From the NCBI RefSeq assembly GCF_946479415.1, contig NZ_CAMLFY010000051.1, positions 1 to 28,511 of the forward strand: a stretch of 28,511 bases of DNA, given 5' to 3'. This document shows, piece by piece, positions 23,175 through 28,511 of this stretch. The stretch's first letter is position 1. Every line of letters begins with the position of its first letter. Below the pieces are notes generated by a model that saw nothing but the letters and a program-made list of their open reading frames with translations, ran no database searches and had not been told where the DNA came from. A program made the position numbers and the translations under genes. Source of the DNA: an uncultured Shinella sp. (GTDB lineage: Bacteria; Pseudomonadota; Alphaproteobacteria; Rhizobiales; Rhizobiaceae).

Positions 23175-24302
23175 CTATCGCACGATGGTGAGCGTTTCCG
23201 CGGCGCGCGTAATGGCAGTGTAAAGCCAGCGTTCACGCGTGTCGCGGAATGCGAAACTCTCGTCGAACAGCACGACGTCGTTCCACTGCGAGCCCTGCGC
23301 CTTGTGCACGGTCAGCGCGTAGCCGAAATCGAACTCGTCGTAGCGCTTGCGCGTCGACCACGGGATCTCTTCCTCGATGTTCTCGAAGGCGGCTTTCAGG
23401 AGCTTGATCTTGGCAGCACCGCGATCCATGTCGTCGTCTTCCGGCCGGATCATCAGGTTGATGCCGGGCTTGACCGTCTCCTTCGACGAACTCATCACCT
23501 GCCAGAGCGAGCCGTTGAGCAGGCCCTTGGCCGGATCGTTGCGCAGGCACACCAGCTTGTCGCCGGACTGCGGATAGTCCGTCGTAAAACCCTTCAGTTC
23601 GCGAAGGCGCTGGTTGTAGCGCCGGCGCGTGCGGTTGGTGCCGACAAGCACCTGATCGGCCTCGAGTACCAGGGACTGATCCACCTCGTTGCGGCCGATG
23701 ACACGGGCAGTACCATAGTCGCCATAGCCGATATCGTTGCCCTCGCGCACCTGCATGGCAAGGCGGATGATCGGATTGTCGCGTGCCTGCCGGTGGATGT
23801 CCGTCAGCAGATAATCCGGCTCCTGGTTGGTGAAATAGCCGCCGCCGGTGACGGGCGGCAGCTGGCCGGGATCGCCGAGCACCAGGATCGGCGTGCCGAA
23901 GCTCATGAGGTCGCGGCCGAGCGCCTCGTCGACCATCGAGCATTCGTCGACCACCACGAGCGCCGCCTTGGCGACCGGGCTCTGGCGGTTGATCGAAAAC
24001 ATCGGCGAGATCGAGGTCTTGCCCGTCTCCTCGTCCGACACCTCTTCCTCGCCGCGCGGGCGATAGATCAGCGAATGGATCGTCTTGGCATTGCTCGCGC
24101 CCTTGGAGCGCAACACCTGCGCCGCCTTGCCTGTGAAGGCGGCAAACAGCACCTCGCCATCGACATTTTCGGCAAAATGCCGCGCCAGCGTCGTCTTGCC
24201 CGTTCCGGCATAGCCGAACAGCCGGAAAAGCGGCTCGCGCCCATCCTTCAGCCACTTTGCGACGGCCTTGAGCGCTTCATCCTGTTGGGGTGCGAATTCC
24301 AT
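23175..24302 (-). CDS. ATP-dependent RecD/Dda-like DNA helicase
   Basis: 375 residues of a compact superfamily 1 helicase. Motif I (Walker A) is GYAGTGKTTLA at residues 30-40. Motif II is VVVDECSMVD, motif III LVLGDPGQLPPV, motif IV region VLVGTNRTRRRYNQRLREL, motif V YALTVHKAQGSQWNDVVL, and motif VI WLYTAITRAAETLTIV at the C-terminus. All motifs needed for ATP-driven unwinding are present. It lacks the RecD N-terminal domain, so it resembles Dda or RecD2 core helicases. The frame extends far upstream to 24560, but only ATG 24302 gives the conserved start EFAPQQDEALKAV. It shares a short divergent region with the AbrB-family gene. Cellular role (repair or replication) is inferred. Confidence 0.93.
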   Translation of the reverse strand: MEFAPQQDEALKAVAKWLKDGREPLFRLFGYAGTGKTTLARHFAENVDGEVLFAAFTGKAAQVLRSKGASNAKTIHSLIYRPRGEEEVSDEETGKTSISPMFSINRQSPVAKAALVVVDECSMVDEALGRDLMSFGTPILVLGDPGQLPPVTGGGYFTNQEPDYLLTDIHRQARDNPIIRLAMQVREGNDIGYGDYGTARVIGRNEVDQSLVLEADQVLVGTNRTRRRYNQRLRELKGFTTDYPQSGDKLVCLRNDPAKGLLNGSLWQVMSSSKETVKPGINLMIRPEDDDMDRGAAKIKLLKAAFENIEEEIPWSTRKRYDEFDFGYALTVHKAQGSQWNDVVLFDESFAFRDTRERWLYTAITRAAETLTIVR

Positions 24303-24444
24303 GCCCGGACTTGGCAGGATTCGCGCCCGCGAAGCAAGGGGCGAGACCCCGTTCACCGGCCCTACAATCCGCCTACCCCCTGTTTTAGCCCTGTTCCCCA
24401 CGGTGTTGCCGCTGTATGGAAAACCCGATCCACGGAGCGATGAT

Positions 24445-25536
24445 GTGTCCCCCGCCTCCCCGAATCCAGACGAAACCGCATCCCGGCCCGCCGGTCTCGG
24501 ACAGCTGCCGGCCGCCCTGCAATGGGCCTGCGTTGCCGGCCTGTCGCTGGTAACGACCACGCCGCTCTACATGACGGGCTTTCCGGCGGCGCTGATGATC
24601 GGCCCAATGCTTGCCGGCATCGTCGTGGCGCTCGCCGGCGGAACGATCCGCCTGCCGCGTTTCTGCTTCTTCGTCGTACAGATCGTTCTGGCCCTGATGA
24701 TCGCCGGCACGGTGTCGCAGGATTTCGTCGCCACCTTCCTCAACAACTGGCTGCTCATCCTCGCCGTCGTCTTTTCGGTCATCGCGGTCAGCGCCTTCAG
24801 CGGCTGGATGATCGCGCGCACCGGCGTCCTGCCCGGAACGACCGCGATCTGGGGGTCTTCGGCGGGTGCGGCCTCCTCCATGCTGATGATGGCGGAAGCC
24901 TATGGCGCCGACATGCGCCTCGTCGCCTTCATGCAATATCTGCGCGTGCTGTTCGTCGCGAGCCTTGCCACGCTGGTCGCGCATTTTGCCGGCCATGAAG
25001 GTGCGGTCGCGCCGCCGCATGCCTGGTTCGAGCCGGTGCCCCTGCTTCCGCTCGTTGCGATGCTGGTCATCGGCACTCTCGCCGGCTTTGCCGCTCAGAA
25101 GCTGCGCATCCCGGCCGGCGCCTTCCTGCTGCCCTTTGCGCTTGCCTCGGTGCTCAACACGTCAGGCACCGTCACGATCATCCTGCCGCAATGGCTGCTG
25201 GTCATCGCGTTTGCGCTGCTCGGCTGGAATATCGGCCTCGGCTTCACGCGCGCCATCCTCCTGCATGCGCGCCGCGCCCTCTTGCCAACAGTGCTGTCCA
25301 TCGTCGCGCTGCTCTGTTTCTCAGGTCTACTCGCGGCAGCGCTCGTCTTTCTGCTCGGCGTCGATCCGCTGACGGCCTATCTCGCCACCAGCCCCGGCAG
25401 CCTCGATTCCGTCGCCGTCATCGCCGCCTCCGCCAATGTCGACATCGCCTTCGTCATGACCTTGCAGACGGCACGGCTGATTCTCGTAACCTTCATCGGC
25501 CCGTGGCTCGCCCGCTTCGTGGCAGACAGGATCTAG
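24445..25536 (+). CDS. AbrB-family membrane protein (former 'ammonia monooxygenase')
   Basis: 363 residues from a GTG at 24445, which is preceded by GGAG with nine bases' spacing; an ATG-less open frame reaches back to 24268 across the helicase gene's promoter and is rejected. The protein has about 10-11 transmembrane segments and the family features TPLYMTGFPAALMIGPMLAGIVVA, PGTTAIWGSSAGAASSMLMMAEAYGAD and its second-half counterpart YLATSPGSLDSVAVIAASANVDIAFVMTLQTARL, showing the internal repeat of the AbrB (PF05145) family. Once named ammonia monooxygenase by mistake, the family is now thought to be transporters or membrane regulators. Substrate is unknown. It ends four bases before the stop-proximal end of the nitrile hydratase operon, with which it is convergent. 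Confidence 0.87.
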   Translation: MSPASPNPDETASRPAGLGQLPAALQWACVAGLSLVTTTPLYMTGFPAALMIGPMLAGIVVALAGGTIRLPRFCFFVVQIVLALMIAGTVSQDFVATFLNNWLLILAVVFSVIAVSAFSGWMIARTGVLPGTTAIWGSSAGAASSMLMMAEAYGADMRLVAFMQYLRVLFVASLATLVAHFAGHEGAVAPPHAWFEPVPLLPLVAMLVIGTLAGFAAQKLRIPAGAFLLPFALASVLNTSGTVTIILPQWLLVIAFALLGWNIGLGFTRAILLHARRALLPTVLSIVALLCFSGLLAAALVFLLGVDPLTAYLATSPGSLDSVAVIAASANVDIAFVMTLQTARLILVTFIGPWLARFVADRI

Positions 25537-25907
25537 CCGGCGTTCTCGAGAAGAATGGGCTTCCCATGCGGCGTCGCTTCGGCCGCGCGCGCCCAGCGAT
25601 CGGAAAGCGCTGATTGTTCCGCCTCGCTTGCCACGCCACGCTCGGAAAGCAGCGAAGACAGGGCCGCCACCCAGCACTCGAAATAATCGGCGCCATCGAC
25701 GGCACGGCCGGGTCGATGCACCTCACGCGACAGCGCCTCGGCCCATTCGGCCCAGGAAAACACGCCCTGCTCGTGCAACCGCACCGTCATCGCAAAAGCC
25801 TGTGCCTGCCAGGGCTCGGCGAAGACCGGATCACCCTCGGCGGATTTCGGCAAGCCGGGTGAATCGGCAAGCGTCTCACACCGGCTCAAGGTAACTCTCC
25901 CAGGCAT
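25533..25907 (-). CDS. Nitrile hydratase accessory (activator) protein
   Basis: 124 residues of the small P14K-like accessory family that inserts the metal into nitrile hydratase by exchanging or carrying the alpha subunit. Marks are LPKSAEGDPVFAEPWQAQAFAMTVRLHEQGVFSWAEWAEALSREV and ADYFECWVAALSSLLSERGV, which resemble the N-terminal part of the beta subunit, as usual for this family. The start at 25907 overlaps nthB by 32 bp. A TTG at 25889, preceded by GGGAGAG, has a better ribosome-binding site and would give a 118-residue protein, so the start is open. It is the last gene of the operon and is needed, by family knowledge, for cobalt-type activity. It overlaps the convergent AbrB-family gene by 4 bases. 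Confidence 0.85.
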   Translation of the reverse strand: MPGRVTLSRCETLADSPGLPKSAEGDPVFAEPWQAQAFAMTVRLHEQGVFSWAEWAEALSREVHRPGRAVDGADYFECWVAALSSLLSERGVASEAEQSALSDRWARAAEATPHGKPILLENAG

Positions 25908-26535
25908 CGATGGAGACGGTCAGACCGGGTGCGGCACCCTCGCCCCAGATCTCGCCGCCCTCGAAAACGACGGTATAGACCCATTGCGGGCTCTCGCCCT
26001 TGCCATGCGCATTGTCGTCGGGAAACACGAAAGAGCCCTGCACGGTCTCGACCACGCCGACCTTGTCGCGGGCATAACGCGGCAGGCGCGTGTGGGTCGT
26101 CGGGTTGAAATTGCGGGTGCGCACGCGGGCGCCGGCGGCAAAACGCGGTGCGGCCTCCACCGGCCGGTCGCAGGGACCGCCCTTGGCAAGCACGGCGGGC
26201 ACCATATCCGCCTTCAACACACGCTTCGGCGCGGCGCCCTTTTCCAGCATGCGGCCCTCGGACAGTTCCTCGCCGCTAACAAATCCATGGCGCTGCAGCA
26301 GCATTTCGAGCGCGCGGATCCAGATCTCGTAGTAACTCGCAGCGAGATAGGTGGCCGGCGGGATGTTTTCGCGCGCATGCCGGCTCTCGTCGATCGTCCA
26401 GGCGCCGAAGGCACCGCAGGACAGCGTCAGGCCCAAAGCGCGCTTTTCCCAGTCGCCATGAAAATACGGCTCGTTCGGTTCCGGCGCGACGGGACCGAGA
26501 CCATGCTGGCCGCCGAGATCGTGTGGCCCGTTCAT
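25876..26535 (-). CDS. nthB: Nitrile hydratase beta subunit
   Basis: 219 residues, normal length. N-terminal [16 protein letters not shown] is diagnostic of the beta subunit. The helical middle ([24 protein letters not shown]) and the C-terminal SH3-like barrel ([47 protein letters not shown] ... [15 protein letters not shown]) are complete. The conserved Arg of the RTRNFNP segment contacts the modified cysteines of alpha in known structures. With NthA it hydrates nitriles to amides in the cytosol. Its ATG overlaps the alpha stop codon by ATGA, so the two are translationally coupled, and the activator gene overlaps its end. Confidence 0.95.
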   Translation of the reverse strand: MNGPHDLGGQHGLGPVAPEPNEPYFHGDWEKRALGLTLSCGAFGAWTIDESRHARENIPPATYLAASYYEIWIRALEMLLQRHGFVSGEELSEGRMLEKGAAPKRVLKADMVPAVLAKGGPCDRPVEAAPRFAAGARVRTRNFNPTTHTRLPRYARDKVGVVETVQGSFVFPDDNAHGKGESPQWVYTVVFEGGEIWGEGAAPGLTVSIDAWESYLEPV

Positions 26536-27164
26536 GGCCGCGCCTCCGGCGCCAGCGCCAACCCGGTGCCGATCATGGCATCACGCGTCACGATATCGGC
26601 CAGCGCTTCCTGATCCAGCCCCTCGGTGCCTTCGGGGCGCTGCGGCACGACGAGGTAGCGCAGTTCGGCCGTCGAATCCCAGACGCGGATTTTCTGATCC
26701 TCCGGCAAGGTCACGCCGAATTCCGCCAAAACGCCGCGCGGATCGATAACGGCGCGCGAGCGATAGGCCGGTGCCTTGTACCAGACGGGCGGCAGGCCGA
26801 GCACGGACCAGGGGTAACAGGAGCACAAAGTGCAGACGACGAGATTGTGCGTCTCGCCATCGTTGAACACCGCCCGCATATGCTCGCCCTGCCGGCCGGT
26901 ATAACCGAGGCTGGCGATGGCCGCCGTCGCATCCCGTTTCAGCCAGTCGGCGAAATCCGGCTCCGTCCAGGCCTTGGCCACGACGCGGGCACCGTTGCGC
27001 GGGCCGATCTTCGTCTCATAGGTCTCGACGATGACGTCGATCGCCTTGGGATCGATCAGTCCCTTCTCCGTCAGGATGGTTTCCAGCGCGCGAACCCGCG
27101 CTTCCATAGACGAGAAATGGTTGTCATGGTGGTGATGGTCGTCGTGGTCGTGATCATGCGACAT
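26532..27164 (-). CDS. nthA: Nitrile hydratase alpha subunit, cobalt type, with His-rich N-terminus
   Basis: 210 residues. The metal site is VCTLCSC (Cys111, Cys114, Ser115, Cys116). Threonine in CTLCSC marks the cobalt type (iron enzymes have CSLCSC); the two outer cysteines are normally oxidised to sulfinic/sulfenic acid. The first 16 residues are very rich in histidine and aspartate ([16 protein letters not shown]) and could bind or buffer the metal; similar tails occur in some relatives. GGAGAGA precedes ATG 27164; nine further codons upstream are open but lack support. It is the second gene of an operon, 33 bases after a LysE-type exporter and coupled to nthB. No amidase gene lies in the window. 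Confidence 0.96.
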   Translation of the reverse strand: MSHDHDHDDHHHHDNHFSSMEARVRALETILTEKGLIDPKAIDVIVETYETKIGPRNGARVVAKAWTEPDFADWLKRDATAAIASLGYTGRQGEHMRAVFNDGETHNLVVCTLCSCYPWSVLGLPPVWYKAPAYRSRAVIDPRGVLAEFGVTLPEDQKIRVWDSTAELRYLVVPQRPEGTEGLDQEALADIVTRDAMIGTGLALAPEARP

Positions 27165-27197
27165 GGCTGTCTCTCCGCCTTGCCAACTCATACGCCC

Positions 27198-27791
27198 CTA
27201 GCGCAGCATCGGCCAGAGGCTGGCGACGAGCAGCAGCGCCATGGTGATGTTGAACCATTTCAGCCGGACCGGAACGGACAGCCACTCGCGCAGTGCCGAG
27301 CCGAAGCCGGCCCAGGTCGAGACGCTCGGGAAATTGACGATGGCGAAGGCAATCCCGACGATCAGCACGCTCATCGTGTAATTGGCCGAATTCGTATAGG
27401 TCGCCATGGCGGAAACGGCCATGACCCAGGCCTTCGGATTGACCCACTGGAAGGCGGCGGCCTCGAGGAAGCTCATCGGCCGTGCGCCGGTTTTGCCCTC
27501 GCCGAGCGAGCGCGACGTGCCGATCTTCCAGGCGATCCAGACGAGATAGGCGCCGCCGGCGAATTTCAGCACCGTATAGACCAGCGGCACGGCCTCCAGC
27601 AGCGCGCCGAGCCCGAAACCGACGGCCAGCAGCAGCACGAGAAAGCCGACACCGATGCCGCACATATGCGGGATCGTGCGCACGAAACCGAAATTCACGC
27701 CCGAGGCGAACAGCATCATATTGTTCGGACCGGGCGTGATGGATGTCGTGAAGGCGAAGACCAGCAGCGCCAGAAAGATTTCGATCTGCAT
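27198..27791 (-). CDS. LysE/RhtB-family exporter
   Basis: 197 residues with about six transmembrane helices. The N-terminal family signature FAFTTSITPGPNNMMLFASGVNFGF (PGPNN) is clear, and FLEAAAFQWVNPKAWVMAVSAM with its NPK motif follows in the middle. Members export amino acids or their derivatives. ATG 27791 has AAGAGA upstream; the frame extends upstream to 27872 without a start signal. It is the first gene of the operon and ends 33 bases before nthA, so it is probably transcribed with nitrile hydratase. An exported amino acid or amide product is a plausible but unproven link. Confidence 0.93.
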   Translation of the reverse strand: MQIEIFLALLVFAFTTSITPGPNNMMLFASGVNFGFVRTIPHMCGIGVGFLVLLLAVGFGLGALLEAVPLVYTVLKFAGGAYLVWIAWKIGTSRSLGEGKTGARPMSFLEAAAFQWVNPKAWVMAVSAMATYTNSANYTMSVLIVGIAFAIVNFPSVSTWAGFGSALREWLSVPVRLKWFNITMALLLVASLWPMLR

Positions 27792-27916
27792 GGCAGTCTC
27801 TTGTGATCCGGATTGTTTTTTCCGATTGATAGTCCATCTCTTGGCGACGACCAGCCAATTCTTGTCATACATACAATTCGGATTGCTGATGTATGGCGTC
27901 TCTCGTGGAGTGCAGC
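27792..27916. promoter_or_regulatory. Divergent promoter region, lysE operon / aldo-keto reductase
   Basis: 125 A/T-richer bases between divergent genes. CATACAT (27866-27872) and ATGTATG (27889-27895) form a 7-bp inverted repeat, and TTGT-CATACAT-ACAA (27862-27876) overlaps it, reminiscent of GntR-type sites. No regulator gene is adjacent within the window. Confidence 0.45.
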
Positions 27917-28511
27917 ATGAAAGCGGAACTACCGGCAGTCACCCTTCCCGGCGGACGACAGGTCCCCGCCCTTGGTCTCGGCACCTGGCATATGGGCGAA
28001 GGCGAGGCATCGATGGCCGAGGAGGCCGCAAGCCTGCGCGCCGGCCTCGATCTCGGCATGACCGTCATCGACACGGCGGAAATGTATGCCGATGGCGGTG
28101 CGGAGGAAGTTGTCGGCGAGGCCATCAAAGGACGGCGCGACGAGGTGTTCCTCGTCAGCAAGGTCCTGCCCTACAATGCCAGCCGCGCGGGCACGGTCGC
28201 CGCCTGTGAAGCCAGCCTCAAGCGGCTCGGCACCGACCATATCGAGCTCTACCTCCTGCACTGGCGCGGCCGCCATCCTTTCTCCGAGACGGTGGAGGCC
28301 TTCGAGACGCTGAAAGCGCAAGGCAAGATCGGCGCCTGGGGTGTCTCGAACTTCGACATTTCGGACATGCGGGAGCTTCTGGAAGATGCCGAGCCGCATC
28401 GTCCGGCCGCCAATCAGGTGCTCTACAATCTCGCCCGCCGCGGCATCGAATTCGATCTCCTGCGCTGGAGCCAGGTGCAGGGCATCCCGATCATGGCCTA
28501 TTCGCCGCTCG
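27917..28511 (+). CDS. Aldo/keto reductase, 3' end beyond the window
   Basis: 198 residues are visible and the frame is still open at the right edge (a full protein would be about 270-280). The start [28 protein letters not shown] is typical, with GGAG upstream of ATG 27917. The catalytic tetrad is present: Asp52 and Tyr57 ([18 protein letters not shown]), Lys82 (VFLVSKV) and His115 (YLLHWRG). WGVSNFD and [17 protein letters not shown] are further family marks. It reduces aldehydes or ketones with NADPH in the cytosol. The divergent position relative to the nitrile hydratase operon suggests, but does not prove, shared control. Confidence 0.93.
   Translation, partial: MKAELPAVTLPGGRQVPALGLGTWHMGEGEASMAEEAASLRAGLDLGMTVIDTAEMYADGGAEEVVGEAIKGRRDEVFLVSKVLPYNASRAGTVAACEASLKRLGTDHIELYLLHWRGRHPFSETVEAFETLKAQGKIGAWGVSNFDISDMRELLEDAEPHRPAANQVLYNLARRGIEFDLLRWSQVQGIPIMAYSPL

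Noticed and set aside
24268..24444. N-terminal extension of the AbrB-family protein
   Set aside because: The extra residues are proline/arginine-rich without membrane character and overlap the helicase gene start; GTG at 24445 has the ribosome-binding site.

Overview
The window is GC-rich chromosomal DNA from an alphaproteobacterium, most likely a Rhizobiaceae member (Rhizobium, Agrobacterium, Shinella or Ensifer type). The evidence is the gene content (short class I IlvC, Lrp/enzyme pairs, a MarR-GNAT fusion, an NRAMP gene with a Mur-like operator), the strong G/C third-position bias, and a RIME-like palindromic repeat between convergent genes. I see no CRISPR array, rRNA operon, transposase or integrase. 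This genus range is inference from gene content; no database was searched.

Layout. Positions 1-1159 hold the 3' end of a beta-helix, phage-tail-like protein. Next come an NRAMP manganese transporter (mntH, minus) whose ribosome-binding site lies inside a long perfect inverted repeat, tRNA-Lys(CTT), a PhzF-family enzyme and an endonuclease/exonuclease/phosphatase-family protein. From 5.3 to 10.6 kb there is an unknown exported protein, an Lrp regulator divergent from a RocB/M20-type hydrolase, a palindromic repeat and a PLP aminotransferase. From 10.7 to 14.8 kb there is an unrecorded-looking 33-residue membrane protein gene, ilvC with a diverged copy of its 3' end, a TetR regulator with an obvious operator, an unknown 126-residue protein, two small exported proteins (one DUF4087) and a cold-shock protein.

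From 14.8 to 20.8 kb there is a second Lrp regulator divergent from an aspartate/glutamate racemase-family gene, a MarR-GNAT fusion behind a 27-bp palindrome, an HxlR regulator with an FAD monooxygenase and a divergent QorB-like reductase, and pdxJ. From 20.9 to 25.5 kb there is a membrane protein with an adenylate-cyclase-associated N-terminal domain, a highly structured intergenic stretch leading into a MerR + LuxR-type double-HTH regulator, a RecD-like helicase and an AbrB-family membrane protein. From 25.5 to 27.8 kb there is a compact operon lysE-type exporter / nitrile hydratase alpha / beta / activator, divergent from an aldo/keto reductase that runs off the right edge.

The recurring theme is regulator-enzyme pairs with visible operators: two Lrp pairs, TetR, MarR-GNAT and HxlR. 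The enzymes mostly concern amino-acid, nitrile/amide and quinone/aromatic metabolism. I do not see a clear multi-gene system of a wholly new kind. The best candidates for something undescribed are the 33-residue membrane protein, the mntH hairpin, the structured leader with its MerR-LuxR fusion, and the duplicated ilvC tail.
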